From: Pohlia nutans
Lineage: Eukaryota; Streptophyta; Bryopsida; Bryales; Mniaceae
Assembly (NCBI GenBank): GCA_022496805.1
Contig: CM040085.1
Coordinates: 33,571,811-33,635,810, forward strand
Length of the DNA: 64,000 nucleotides
Direction of reading: 5' to 3'
The translations under genes were made by a program, and so were the position numbers. How positions within the stretch are numbered: position 1 is the first letter of the stretch; each line of letters begins with the position of its first letter. Positions 1 to 12,327 of this stretch are shown here, piece by piece. Under the pieces are notes generated by a model that was not told the DNA's origin, did not search any database, and saw nothing but the letters and a program-made list of their open reading frames with translations.

Positions 1-99
1 GACCGAATCAACAAATTAGTTGGATTCTCTAGTAGCGAGGTAATAGCAAAAGGTGGACTCCCTTTGGAAGTGATTTTTAGTACCAGAGAAAATGGCAGT

Positions 100-1065
100 T
101 CAATTTTGTGTTACATGCACTTTTCACATTGTATACAATGTACTGTTAATAGAAGTGGTGTTTTTCACTTTGTTGACTTGAAATTGCACTACTTCCATGT
201 TGTAAGTCTTTAGCATGGGTACCATGAATGGTGCCAATGTATCCGATATGACCAACCCACCATCACATATTAGGGCCGCTTTACACCTAGAGGCTCGGGC
301 CAATTCGTTGTGTAAGAGGCCTGAATTCCTCACTTGTGATTGGTCAAAAGGCTGAAATCGGCTCCAACCCCTTTACACTTAGAGCCCGGGCCAATTTGGT
401 GATATGATTTTTTTACTTAAAAAACGCATGGTCCCACATGGCCCAAGCTCGTTGAATTGGGTGCACCCAGAATGGAGGGTCAATTCTTGGCCTCAGGGCC
501 AATGTCAAATTTCAATAAAAAAAACCTTTTTTTTATATAAAAGATGATTTTCTTCAACAAACTAGATCCGTTGGATTACGTGGAAATCTAAACGGCTCTT
601 TTGAAAAGAGAGAGAGGCTAAAATTTGCTACATTTAGTGAATCGGCCTCGCTTCTTGGCCCCAAAGCCTTTACATACGGGAGAATTGGCCCCCATTATAA
701 TCTTATTACAATGGGTAGTTGAGGTTGGCCTCCAACCCAAAAGGGGCTAAAATTTTATGCAATCGGTCTCAAGGGAATTGGCCCGGCCTCTAGGTGTAAA
801 GTGGCCCTTAAAGACTTGTTTTTTTACCACAAGTTAGTCACTGATCTCCAATTGAAAATGTGGCAAATAAAATAATTAAATTTTTATTCAACTTAATTGA
901 ATGACAACTAGTTCATGATCATTACATGCAATCTAATCACATTTGAGTTGCCTTCTTCCAATTTTTTGTTTTGGTCTTACAACTTAGAGCTACAAATATA
1001 ACTATATAAGGTCATCACTTGAGCACGTGTGGCTGTATAAACAGACACAAGTTTTAATGTTAGTG
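100..1065. repeat. Dispersed repeat, copy 1
   Basis: This stretch, apart from the Tourist-like insertion at 273-807, matches 8237-8860 in the same orientation. Shared landmarks are the words for a 'cacttttcacattgtat' block, a 'gttgacttgaaa' block, a 'ctccaattgaaaatgtggc' block and 'gacacaagttttaatgtta' at the right end. It has no reading frame of note. Because each copy carries an insertion the other lacks, the pair shows the uninterrupted target sites. The class of the underlying repeat is unknown. Confidence 0.75.
273..807. mobile_element. Tourist/PIF-Harbinger-like MITE (535 bp)
   Basis: Terminal inverted repeats start GGGCCGCTTTACACCTAGAG and end in the inverse (GGTGTAAAGTGGCCC). The flanks are TTA at 270-272 and TTA at 808-810. 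The second copy of the surrounding repeat has a single TTA at the matching point near 8417, which is an empty site. GGGCC ends with a three-base TTA duplication are typical of PIF/Harbinger-derived Tourist elements. There is no coding capacity. Confidence 0.8.
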
Positions 1066-2149
1066 TCACTATTAGAAAATCACGACCAAATCAACAGAAA
1101 ACTAACACATTTATGTTGGATCGTGCACTGTAAGTGTCTTTTTCAGTGATTTCTAACTTTCTGTAAAGGCATTAACAAAAATCAACACATTTCTATTGGT
1201 CTGTGCACTGTAAATGCCTTTTTCACTGATTTTTGTTGGTCTGTGCATCGTAAGTGCGTTTTTTCACTAATTTTTGTTGGTCCGTGCACAGGGTGTTTTT
1301 CGCGGTAGGGCTGTCCTTTTTGCACAAAATGAAAAGTGCATAGTATGTAATACATTTGTCATTATTGCGTCATTAATACTATTAATAATCATGGAAAATA
1401 TTAAAATATATATAAGATATATGTTTTTTAGAATATTTAGAATCTTTTCAAGATATTTATGGCATTTGAGAATATTCTTAGAATATGTTGGAATCTTTTA
1501 TGCATAGTTTGGAATCTTTCCTAAATCTTTTAGAATATTTTTATATGATACCTTTGAGTAATAGGAGTCAAAGAAAAAATTCCCATTACCATATCTTCAA
1601 TAAAACATATCAATTAAGGCGTTACCAAATTGATGATAATACAATGTGTAATTGTAACAAATCAATGACATTACACATTTGGATCCAAATTCTGTTATTT
1701 GAATTTTGAAAAATCTTATATCACAAGTTTTGACATTGTTTTATAGAATCATGAAGCCCCTTATATCAAATTACTTTTTAAATAAATGCTAGAATATTAT
1801 GAATGTCAAAAACACCCTAAAATTTGAAGCTGTAACTACACATTTTGAACGCCCTAGTGTGAAAACGCCCCACAGTAAGTGCGTTTTTCCACTAATTTCT
1901 AACTGTCACTATAAAGATAACAACAAAAGTCGCCTGATTTCTATTGGTTTTAGCTCTACAACAAAATTGTGACTGAAACAATAGAAATCCAATAAGTTTC
2001 ATAAATTACCAGTTCTGTAAATGTTTAAAAAGCATCAATTTCATAAAAACATGAAAAAAATAGATTAAAAATATATAAATTTTAGATTAATTTTATGTAA
2101 AAAAGGTCAACAAATTCATCCTATATAAAATGTAGTAATAATATAGTAG

Positions 2150-2203
<54 letters not shown>

Positions 2204-2279
2204 AACATAATAAAATATATTATAATAATTATTTTAAAGTGTTCTAGAATACAAAAATTAGGATGCAATCCTAAAAGTA
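1066..2279. other. AT-rich spacer with short repeats
   Basis: No gene seen. At 1120-1290 a word like 'gtgcactgtaagtgcgtttttcac' recurs three to four times with changes, and once more near 1870. A TA dinucleotide tract runs from about 2152 to 2200. Confidence 0.6.
2152..2200. repeat. (TA)n microsatellite
   Basis: About 24 uninterrupted TA units. It directly precedes the TTAA element at 2280. Confidence 0.95.
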
Positions 2280-2946
2280 TTAACTTCTAAATACCCGAGG
2301 GGATAAAAGCTAGACAAAACTTAGATGCGTTATAAACTATTACTTGTGCAACTTTGATGAAGTTTTGTGCAACTTTGATGAATTTTTGTACAAAGGAAAA
2401 ACTAAGAAGCATGATGTTTAGTAATGCATGATTGGTACTGTCAAACTTTCAAAAAAGAATTTAGATGATCACTTCATGAACTTAAAAGCACTTATCGTTG
2501 AATATTCACAGAAGTTATAATTTTTATGTCACATTTCATGTTGCAATGATTCATCAAAAAAATTCTAAGATCTTAGTTCAAAATAGTTCAAAATAGTTCA
2601 AAGTGCTCTTATAAAAGTAAAATAGTAAATTAAGTAACCAAAAAATCTCCAAAATTACTACACTTGGAGTATTACATTTCAACTCATCTCAACCAATTTC
2701 TTTCACAAATTGTCAATATCTTACTTGTAATCAAACTATAAAAGAATTTTGAATTTTACTTTTCAAATTTTATACAAAATATTGGTGATTGCAATGATAG
2801 ATCTAACTAAATGGATAAAATTAAAAATTCATAATGTACAACTTTTATTCCCACATCAAGTTCTAAATATCCCTCTTAGTTTCATTTTATAATGCATCTT
2901 TACAATTCTCGAAATATGAAGAGGGTTGTGGGCATTTAGAGATTAA
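2280..2946. mobile_element. TTAA-flanked MITE, chimeric (667 bp)
   Basis: It begins TTAACTTCTAAATACCC and ends GGGCATTTAGAGATTAA, imperfect inverse ends with TTAA at both borders. The left roughly 240 bases (the 'agatgcgttataa' and 'gcaactttgatgaag' blocks) match the left part of the elements at 59515 and 61428. The right roughly 430 bases (from 'catttcatgttgcaatgattca') match the elements at 62146 and 63505. It therefore looks like a recombinant between two piggyBac-like families. No open frame. Confidence 0.75.
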
Positions 2947-3857
2947 ATTGGAATCCAACCCAAAAATCATTTCATACATGAAATATCAAAAAGTTGAATA
3001 TTTTTGCAAAATAGTAAAAAACTTATAAAAGAAAAGTGATCTTTGGCCGAACCTCCTTCTGGTAAAACGCTTCTCAGAAATTCATAACATCTTGGATTCA
3101 AGTGAAGTTTTTACCACAAAAACTAGACTTCAAGACGCAACTTTTCCAACAATTTTTATTGAAAACGGACACCGGATGAAGGAGAAATAAGCCGCCAAAG
3201 TTCACTGATTTTGGCCTTTGACGGAATTAAAGAATAATACGTAACAATAATCACCTTTGAACAAGAAGCTTCAGTCATGGTGCATTGGTGGAAGGTGGAT
3301 GATTGAAGGCTTGAGATCACCGGCTCAAACTCGGAGGGCGACATTTTAAGAGTCTCGGGCACCACGGGAATTTAGCGGGGAGCGCAAGATTTTTTGGGCA
3401 GCCGGGAGATATGAGTGCAGAGTATAAATTTTTGGGCAGCGCACAATTTTTTAAATTAAATTTGAAGTATTTTTGTAGTTGATGTCTTTGTAACTTAAGC
3501 TATAATAGAGTTATCAAAAAACACAAGAGGAGTTCAAAAGGAGTTTGTTCTCTATAATTACAATTTCTGACAAGTATTGCTCATGAATAGTCCCCATAGT
3601 CGGGTCTCTTGGTTTGAGGGAATTCATAGACTAGTTTTGTAGTCTCTTTGAACTCAAAATGAGTTCAAAGTGAGTTTAAGGTTTCTTTTCACTTCCAGAC
3701 ACTATTTTGGTTAACTCTAATACATACGGCGAGAGATTCAAAAGGATGTTTGAAGAGTTAATCTCAGAAACATTATTGGATTGAATATTATTGATGGACT
3801 TCATCCTTGGATAGTAGACCTAAATTACGTTGTTGCAATTGATATTTAGCAACTCAT
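2947..3857. other. Spacer without recognised content
   Basis: No gene or resolved transposon end found. A short - strand frame (3156-3365) has no family features and I do not call it. Confidence 0.5.
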
Positions 3858-3965
3858 GGGCGGTTTACACTCGTGACTAAGAGCCGTGATCAAGGAAAAT
3901 GAAAAATTTCTATGGTCACATTTCATGGTCACTAGTTGTGACCAAGAGAAATGAAAATGCAATTC
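3858..3965. mobile_element. Truncated Tourist-like MITE left end
   Basis: GGGCGGTTTACACTCGTGAC followed by 'agagccgtgatcaaggaaaatgaaaa' matches the left end of the full element at 38998. The match stops exactly where the TTAA element at 3966 begins. The full copy has an intact TTAA at 39107-39110 at that point, so the TTAA element probably inserted here. Confidence 0.7.
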
Positions 3966-4515
3966 TTAACCTTTTAGTGCCCAGGGTGGTCATGCAGAAA
4001 CCACAGTTTTTTTTGCCATATTAAAAAAATTCTATGTGCTGAAATTTGAAATACTATTAATAGTATTCAACCGTATAAATTTAAGCATAGCTTAATCAAA
4101 CAAGTGTCAGTTAAACCTTGGTAAGATCGGACCGTTACATTGGAAGATTATAGCATGTCTTTGAACTATATAATGCACGCTAAAAAATGAGACTTTAGAG
4201 GATATGTGAGACTTCAAAGTTAAATAGAACTTGGGTTAAATTTTCTAAAATGAAAGTAAGGATGTTCACTAATGACCTATGTGAACACATCTCCGTTGCA
4301 ATCTTTCATATCAAGAACGGACTTACACATAATTATTGTGAATTTTATAAGTAAGAGTGACTTATCCATACATGGTTTAGGACAAAAATTTATACGTAAA
4401 AATATGAAAGGAGTTGGTACATTGATCAAGATCGGAATACACACCCTACTAGAACATGAACAAGAGAACACAATTCAAAAAAATAAAACAAGATAACAAA
4501 CTTCCAAGCATATTA
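3966..4515. mobile_element. TTAA-flanked MITE, 790-bp family, right end lost
   Basis: It starts TTAACCTTTTAGTGCCC and is the reverse complement of the element at 62719-63508 for about 545 bases, up to 'aaacttccaagca'. Beyond that the match is lost and no GGGTTAA border is seen. It is taken as a copy with a deleted or rearranged right end. Confidence 0.65.
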
Positions 4516-6403
4516 CTTTTAGGTCAAGGCTCAAACCAAAGATGAAGGTCAATTTTTTTTATTCAATGTCACAAAATCCACAATTTTACTAACGAAAAAA
4601 AATCTCAAAATTTTTATTCCCAAATGCATGGGCACACCAATATAACACAATGATGTGCCTTGATCCCATTTTTCTTAATTTTTCATTTTGGACACCCTAC
4701 ATGTTTTTTGGCAAAAATAAATATCCAAATTTGGGGCCATGATTAATCTAGCGCTATCCACTTGGGAAGTTTAAACCACAGAAAGAGGGGGTAAGTAATT
4801 TAGTTGGATCCACAAGTGGCACAAAATAGGGTCAGGGTTTGTCTCCATACATTAACCCCTAAAGGGCCCTGAGGATGGAATGTCGCCTTGGCTGGGATTG
4901 TACTATGAATTGAGGCACCTTGCAATGCGTATTACTTGAAACAACCAAAAAGCAAAAGAAAGACCCAAAGATGAAGAAAATTATGAAACCTTCGGAAAAA
5001 AAATTGGAATCACTATGTGTATTTTATGGAGTCTATTGTGCACATTTATACGTATTTGCAGCATATACAGGCAGTGGTAGAGTTGCTCTAAATTACTCCA
5101 AGAATTTTGAAATATATATATACCATTAATGGTATTGACATTGACGTCTACAAAAGAATTCACCATCACAACATCATTTTCTAGTCTTCAATATATAAGT
5201 ACAAATGTAAACCTCTGCAACAACTTCGTATGCAGGGATTTAGAGAAATCATCTTTCCAGATTGAACACAAGGAGCATAGCAATCACATGTTGCACCAAG
5301 CAACTTCTCAAGAATCAAAACCTATTGCCAACATGGATTCCCAAGCATGGTACCAGGGCATAAATTTGACAGGTTGTGACAATCTTGTCAATGAAAAGTA
5401 ATTTTTTGAGAATCTTCTTGTGTGAAAAGAAAACGAGGGAATCTTTTCAATATGAAGTTTTTTTTTTTTTTTTTTTTTTTTTTTCGCCTCTTGAGTTCTG
5501 TCTAAATTCCAATGATATGTAAGTACTAGGGATTTGTTGAGAATCCTCAGTCGAGACTCAAGGACCGAGGCCCTGGTAGCCTCTCGGAGTCTCAAGGTCT
5601 TGAACCTCGATTTAGGTTATTTTGTTAAGCTTGGTAGATTCATTGTTCAAAATTCAATAAATTATGAAATTTAAGATGGTGTTTTCGTGGTGGGGTGACC
5701 AAAATATGTAGTTGTATTACATGATTTTTGGAGTTTTTGAATTTTGGTATTTAAATTTAAAATATTTTTAAATCAAGGGCTTCATTTTATTATAAAAAAT
5801 TGTCAAAACTTTGATGTAGATTATTTCAATTTTTTTTTTAAATAGCATTTGAATCCAAATGTGTAAAAGACGGTGTTACGCTGCATAAAATGTGTAAAGA
5901 GTTTTAAAGTAATTTTAAAAATGTTGAAAAGATTCCAAAGATTCCCAAAAATTTATGTTTTAAATATGTTTAATTTTTCCATAATTCTTATATAATAGAG
6001 AAATTCGTAAAGTCATGAAATCTCTGAGTTCCGATACTGTGTCAGTCAAGATTCTGGCTCATAGGACAAGAGAAGTAGGAGTGTTGGGTTCCAAAATTAA
6101 AAACCGGATGAGCTTTATTTCCGGAAAATAAACTTGGGTGAGTAGGTTTGATCCCGTGTCAAGGCGCGCCACCAGGGAAGGCGTTTGGAGCCCATCCGAA
6201 AATAAACCACATAGCCAAAATATAACCACCTCCAAGGTTTGAACCTTCGACCATGTGGTCCCAAGAGCCTCGTGGGCTTCTAATCTTAGCCCAGCTCACC
6301 TCCCTTGAGCTTGTGACAATGAATTTGCAGATATCTATAAAATAGAGGATGCGAGGTGCAACTATGGATGGGTGATCCAGAGAATTTGCGAATTTCTCTA
6401 ATG
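4516..6403. other. Spacer with solo TTAA terminus, poly-T and SINE-like piece
   Basis: No gene seen. At 4852 a solo piggyBac-like left end (TTAACCCCTAAAGGGCCC) has no partner. A run of about 25 T lies near 5458-5483. The piece at about 6190-6310 is listed separately. Confidence 0.5.
6190..6310 (-). repeat. Possible tRNA-derived SINE head
   Basis: Read on the - strand it contains GGTTCAAACC, a good Pol III B box, with 'gtgagctgggctaagatt' as a weak A box about 45 bases before it. No cloverleaf with a proper acceptor stem can be drawn, so it is not called a tRNA gene. Either a SINE or chance. Confidence 0.35.
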
Positions 6404-6992
6404 TTAACCCCTAAACGTACTAGGGTGTCCTTGGAATTGACAATTTGAGAAAAATCATCATAAAGTACTATTTAGAAGAATATTTTGGAATTGATATACA
6501 AATGAAAGTTCTAGATTTTGAATTTTAGATTCCATCCGTACGGTTTGATTCACTAATACTATCACCAATATTTAATTATTAAATTTGAAAGTTAAAATTT
6601 AAAATTCCTTCTAAATTTGATTACAAACAAAATTTTAATGTTTTTTGAGTAAAATTTGTTGGAATGAATTTGAAATGAGATACTCTTAAACGTGGTGATT
6701 CTTTGAATTTTTTTAGTTATTTAAATCTATAACCTCATTTTTGCAAGGCCACTTTTGAACTACAGTCAATGCAACTTTGGCTTGGTCAACGACTTGACAT
6801 ACTTCTACATTTGTAATTTAAAAAGAAAAATGTGCTCAAGTATGACTAAATCCAACCATTAGATAGGACAACAACTTGGTGAAGTATCTCCAAAAAATTG
6901 GATGACTTTCATCCAAGCATTGATGAGAACGTAGGGTGGGTTTGAATCTGTTAGTCGTCCAGAAACTGAACGTTGTAACGTTTAGGGGTTAA
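6404..6992. mobile_element. TTAA-flanked piggyBac-like MITE (589 bp)
   Basis: Ends are TTAACCCCTAAACGTAC and GTAACGTTTAGGGGTTAA, a near-perfect inverted repeat of about 15 bases including the TTAA. The copy at 30512-31098 (587 bp) matches along its full length in the same orientation. It is more distantly similar to the 577-bp group at 29374 and 60077. No coding capacity. Confidence 0.85.
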
Positions 6993-8236
6993 TGATGCAG
7001 TAGTGGCAAATGTTTTACATACTATACATTTCTTTTTTTGTTACAATGAATGCCTTAGCATGAAAACACCCAAAACTTATGAGAATTATTCGCAAAGTCG
7101 TTTAAACTTTGAAAGAGATACTTATAATTTTGTTTTTATATAGTTTTATTTGTACTCTCCAAACAGTTAAAAGGTATGGAAGAGCTTGGTGGTCTACAAT
7201 TATTAAGTGTGTAAGAGCTTGGTGGTCTTCAAAGTCATATGAAACTTTTTTGAGCTCCTCTTTTGGTGCCCAAAAAAGTTTCATGTCGTACTCCATCGAT
7301 GCCAACAGTGTGTTCGGCGTCGGCATGAAAGGTTTTGTCGCAGCCATCGAGGTACACATTCAAACTCTTTGTTCAAATCCACAAAACACTCCCCACACTA
7401 GTAGAAATCTTGTTTAATGTAACAGGTTTCTAATGACTAAATGTCCCAAACATGTCCATAATGACTCATTATGGACTTTGAGTCATTGTGGACATGTTGC
7501 GGGCATTTAGTCATTAAAGACCAAGACTTTTACAATTGCAGATCCATATCACACCCCTCTTCTTCGGAGAGAATCATTTCAATGATTCTCAAAGGATTGG
7601 AGAACAGAATCTTCGGTGGTTTGCTTGGTTTTTCTATTCTGAGTTTGCAAACAGTCAATAATGCTCTGTTCTTTGGTTCTCACCGTCTTGGTTAGACTGG
7701 CAGGACATGAGGTTTTCACCTTAGGATCGTTCGTCAAGAGCAGATTGTTCTTCTGTAAAGTGTGAAGCATATGAAATACTGTGTGGGGCATTATGTTCGT
7801 TACTGGATCGAATATTTAAGCCAATTGACTAGATGAGGTAGTACCAGCACTTCATAGCGATGTAGTCGAAAGTTCATTTGTGTTCAAATAACAAATTTCA
7901 GACTGCCAAATATATGATGCTCAGGTGTCTAGAGCTCTAAAATTTATTGGAGGCGAGTGTAGATTTGAAGTTCAGCTGATTGAGTTTGGTAACTTAAAAA
8001 TCCAGTTTCAACACCGCTTTTGTTTTTAAATTCTACGGGCAATGTGCACACCAATCTTTCACTTAGAAAACAAAAGTGCACGAGAAAGAGGATGATGATT
8101 GCCAATCCTCTTCAGTTCACAACATAAATTTCAATCCTTTTCAATTCACAACATAAATTTCAAAAATTGTATGATGAGAAGGTTGGAAATCACCAACTCC
8201 ATGAACTTCATAGCCCAAATTCATAATCACAATTTT
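6993..8236. other. Spacer with a CACTA-like end
   Basis: No gene supported. A CACTAGTAGAAATCTTG end at about 7397 is followed by inverted words around 'catgtccataatgactcattatggact'. No right border was resolved. Confidence 0.45.
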
Positions 8237-8860
8237 ATGTCACATGCACTTTTCACATTGTATGTGCACTTTTGACGAATCCAAGCGGTGTTTTTCACTT
8301 GGTTGACTTGAAACTGCACTAGTTCCTTGTTGTAAGGATTTAGAATGAGTACAATGAATGGTACCAATGTATCCAATATGACTTAGTCCTGTCAACCCAC
8401 CACCACAAATTAAATGCTTGTTTTTGTACCACAAGTCACTAATCTCCAATTGAAAATGTGGCACCTCACATGATTAAATTTTTATTCAACTTAATTAAAT
8501 GACAACTTGTTTATTAATATCATTGCATGCAATCTAATCACAATTGAGTTGCCTTCTTCCAAATTTTGTTTTGGTCTTACAACTTCTAGCTACAAATATA
8601 ACTATATATCACTAGCAGAAATCTTGTCCATTGTGACATGTCTTTAACGACCAAAATGTCCGTTACAACATGTCTTTAGTAACTCAAAATTCATTTTGAC
8701 AATTAGAGTCACCAAAGACACATTGTAATGAACATTTAGTCAATAAAGACATGTCACATTGGACAATATTTCTACTAGTGTAAGGGCATTACTTGATCAT
8801 ACGTGACTTTGGTAAATGGCATAAAACAGACACAAGTTTTAATGTTAGTGTTGAGTACAT
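8237..8860. repeat. Dispersed repeat, copy 2
   Basis: Second copy of the repeat at 100-1065. It lacks the Tourist-like insertion (single TTA near 8417) and carries instead the CACTA-like MITE at 8610-8780, absent from copy 1. Confidence 0.75.
8610..8780. mobile_element. CACTA-like MITE (171 bp)
   Basis: It begins CACTAGCAGAAATCTTGTCC and ends GGACAATATTTCTACTAGTG. Flanks are TAT on the left and TAA on the right. Copy 1 of the host repeat reads 'actatataaggtcatcac' without it, so the original duplication was probably TAA. The interior is also largely self-complementary (the 'catgtctt' and 'aagacatg' words). Confidence 0.75.
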
Positions 8861-9183
8861 TACCAAATTCAAAATGTTCAGATAAAGACCTTGTTTGATC
8901 GAATAAAGTGTAATTACCGTACATTTCTTCACCTGACACAAATTGACACCTGAATAAGGTTGTCACACAGTTGGACAAACGCATTCGCAAACGTGGATGT
9001 AAACGTTGCTTCCCAAGCCAACATTGACTTCTAAATTTATTTTTAAAACTGGAGTTTAGGTTTTAGGTTATTAGAGATAAAATACCTTTGAATCTCGGAA
9101 CCGGAACAGGCATGAAATTTTGCCCAAATGCTTGGGTTTGACATCCCTGACCCAAACCAGCCCACAGCAGCCAAAGTGGACAC

Positions 9184-9912
9184 TTAACCCCCAAAGGTTG
9201 GGATCATGCTTTATCTGCCACACTCAATTTTGCGACTAAAAATAATACAAGAATTCAACTTTATATTTTTAGTAGATGAAGCCACATGTCTACTACGGAG
9301 TACAAATCATGAATTGTTTCATAAATTTTGGTGAAAATTTGAAATTACTATGGTTTTTTGAAGTGATTGTAAAGAAAATTCATATCAATTACAAAATGTA
9401 TTAGAAAATTCCGATTTTTTTACCAAAGGTGTAAATTACAATGAAGAAAAGTTTAGTTAATGAAAATCATCAGTGTATCTAAATTTAGAAATTTTTGCTA
9501 CACCTTGGTAATACGTACCGAACTTGTAACTACAATAAAACACTCAATTTTCAAAATTTTCCAAAAATTCAAAGTGGAATAGAAACTAGACTTGGCAAGC
9601 TTCATTTTTTTAGTTAAGCTCAGATGCAATGGAACTCATTTTCATGGCCTAAATTTAGTTTAAGTAGAACAAGCAAAAAAATTCAAAATACACTACACAG
9701 TGAACCGTTTTTACGACTCTTTTTGTAGTTGGGACCCTATGTAAAATCTAAAAATAGCTTGAATGATTTGAATTTAACTTGAAGGGGTGGCATCACCAAG
9801 CAAAGCCCTTCACATAAAGAATTGGATGGAAATCATCCACGCAGCAGTTGGAAGTGAACAGTCGACTTCAGTCATAAGCCATTTTTTGGTCGCGGCGGCA
9901 TTTAGGAGTTAA
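9184..9912. mobile_element. TTAA-flanked MITE (729 bp)
   Basis: Ends TTAACCCCCAAAGGTTGGG and GCGGCATTTAGGAGTTAA with TTAA borders. The termini fit the family but the interior is not clearly shared with other copies in the window. No open frame. Confidence 0.6.
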
Positions 9913-9986
9913 GAAGTTTAGATGTCTTGTTACATCAGTTGTCAACGTTGGCAAACTGACTTTCATGACATTGAATTGCGTGAGAA

Positions 9987-10098
9987 CACTAGTAGAAAAG
10001 GTCAAGGACATGCCCAGGCAAAATCACTGTGCATGCGTGGAATTGGGCACTACTTGCATGGGGATCTCCCTCAGCAGTGCCACATTTTCTACTAGTTG
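9987..10098. mobile_element. CACTA-like MITE (112 bp)
   Basis: CACTAGTAGAAAAGG at the left and ACATTTTCTACTAGTTG at the right. Flanks GAA and AAA differ by one base. The interior ('gcccaggcaaaatca') matches the element at 36607-36726 in inverse orientation. Confidence 0.65.
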
Positions 10099-10221
10099 AA
10101 ATTAGAGCCTCAAGTTAGGTGCATTGACATCTTAGCTCCACTCAATTACATTTATATATTCACATTAAGATAGAGGTACCCATAGTCAATAGTACCCCAT
10201 AACTAATCTGGATACCTCTTA

Positions 10222-10584
10222 GGGCCGCTTCACACTATGGCCGAAGGTCGAGAGGCTGTCAATTTTCACCAATTGGATTGCAAGAAACCAAAAGTTCGGC
10301 CTCTCAACCCTTCACACTAGAGGCCAAAGTCCAAAGGCTGTCGCCCTCCAAAATGCTTACATGGCAACACTTTTTGACCAAGGTGACGGCCTCTCGAAAG
10401 GAAGTTTGGGTCGGACGGGAATGGAAACCCAAACTATGGTCGAGAGGCCGTCGATTTCTTTTCATAAAAAATGAAAACTATATTTTATTGCCTATTTTCA
10501 GTAGATTTCTTTGAACTCTCAACAAAGTTTGGCCACTCAATCCCACGGCCTTTCGACTTGGACGGCCATAGTGTGAAGCGGCCC
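10222..10584. mobile_element. Tourist/PIF-Harbinger-like MITE (363 bp)
   Basis: GGGCCGCTTCACACTATGGC at the left and the inverse (CCATAGTGTGAAGCGGCCC) at the right. TTA at 10219-10221 and TTA at 10585-10587. Further nested inverse words ('gtcgagaggc') show a foldback interior. Confidence 0.85.
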
Positions 10585-11993
10585 TTAGAAGTTGCGTTTT
10601 ATGAACCCCAAAAGCCAACTTGCATAGTACTAGTCCATACAAAACAGCTTTATGTTTTGGGAATTGATCTCATGGGCAAGTGCACGGTACGGTCAACCAA
10701 TTCATAGACAAAGATTCTGTTAAGATTTACTGCACTTTGGTGCACCTCAGTGCATTTTGTGCACGTTGTGCATTTTATTAAATTCACTAGTTTTTAAACC
10801 AATTTTAAAAAGTATAGCATTGGCACAATGAAAAAATAAAATGCACTATGAGTACACATCAATCATATATCAACCATATAATTAAATTTTAGTTTCTCAA
10901 AATTGATCTATATTAAGAAATTTTAATTTCAAAACTAACGTTTTAATACCATTTTGACCAATTTCTATTCGGATTTCTATCAAAACTTTGATTTTTAAAA
11001 TTGTCCACATTTAATTCTAAATTTGAATATTCATTAAAGCTCCCACTTGAAAAGTCTTATTTTAAAGAACATCCAAAAATAAAAACATCAAAATTTGTTT
11101 TTTAAAATGATTAAATTGGATGAAAATACAAAAAAATATTAGTTTAAATACTTTAAAACTGAAAAAATCCGAAAAAATCCGAGTTTTTTTGAGGATGTTT
11201 ACTTTTACAAGTTTGAATATTGGAAAAAATTATAGATCAAAATTAGATGAATTGCCATTTTTATCACGAAATTGAATAAAATTGGGGTGCACTTGTGCAT
11301 AGGGATATGCATTGTTTTTAAGGAATCTAATGAATCTACAAGAATACAATCACTATTTTATGAAAATTTTGGTGTTGATAACATAAACTAACATTCCTAA
11401 ACCACATTTCTAGTGCACCGGGACAAAAAAATGGGTTGACCTTACCATGCATTTGCCCTAATTGTTGTCAGTTATAGGTGAACCTATATAATAATGATGG
11501 GTTTCAAAGAACTTTTCACCTAATTTTTTTTAATAAATTTAATTTCAAGAAAAAAAGATCGAAAAAAAATAACTATTCTACAGTATCTTCATTTTCCTCT
11601 TTGTTTCTCTATGAAAGAAAAATATCTCATCATTGAAACCTCAACATAATTTTCCTTGCTAAAAAAATTATTTTATCGGTTATAGGTGCTTCAAACTTAT
11701 AATGGCTATAAGCCCATTGTAGCTTCAGTGGACACTATTAGTGGCAATAGCAGCTCAAGTGAACACTGAAATGTTTGGGACTAGATCACATCTTCATTCA
11801 TCTAGGTCCCGCCCTCTCCGCCTATTTCCATGCCCAATCGTTGGATGAAAAATCTACCCTCTATGATTGAATTCCAAATGGATGACGGGTCTAGATGTAT
11901 GCATATATCCGCCCCCAAGGTTTAGTGTTCCCATTGGGATTTTCTATAGGGAAATGCCAATAAGAACGATGAACCCCATGAGCGGACACATGC
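10585..11993. other. AT-rich spacer
   Basis: No gene, RNA gene or resolved transposon found. Confidence 0.5.
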
Positions 11994-12124
11994 CACTAGA
12001 AGAAAAGAGGAATTTGTTCACTCAGTCTGGAGTGGGATTCTGAGTGAATTTGGCCACATTTGAGTGAGTTTGGTCACATCTGAGTGAACATACTCAGTGT
12101 ACAAGTCCCTCTTTTCTTCTAGTG
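11994..12124. mobile_element. CACTA-like MITE (131 bp)
   Basis: CACTAGAAGAAAAGAGGAA at the left and the inverse (CCTCTTTTCTTCTAGTG) at the right. An exact TGC duplication lies at 11991-11993 and 12125-12127. The interior repeats 'gagtgaatttggtcacat'-type words. The clearest CACTA-type copy in the window. Confidence 0.85.
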
Positions 12125-12327
12125 TGCATTCATCATTTTATAAATAATCTCTTTGATTCATGTCGATCATCATTTAGTGGCCGTATAATTTGAATCATAT
12201 TCAAGATTGTTACTTTTGATAGAGATAAAGGACCTCAACTTTGTGCATACCTATCCGAAATTGAATCCGGCGGCCATACTACAAGGTTGTATAGCCTTTT
12301 GTGAACAGAGTTCAGCGCTTTTCACCA

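Noticed and set aside
4272..4496. Short frame with a similar peptide at 62997-63203 (both contain a RTD.HIIIVNFIS-type run)
   Set aside because: The two lie in copies of the same MITE in opposite orientation. The nucleotide sequences are similar throughout and the frames diverge and end at different points, so shared descent of DNA explains it.
6190..6310. tRNA gene on the - strand
   Set aside because: A good B box is present but no cloverleaf with paired acceptor and anticodon arms could be drawn; kept only as a SINE-like piece.
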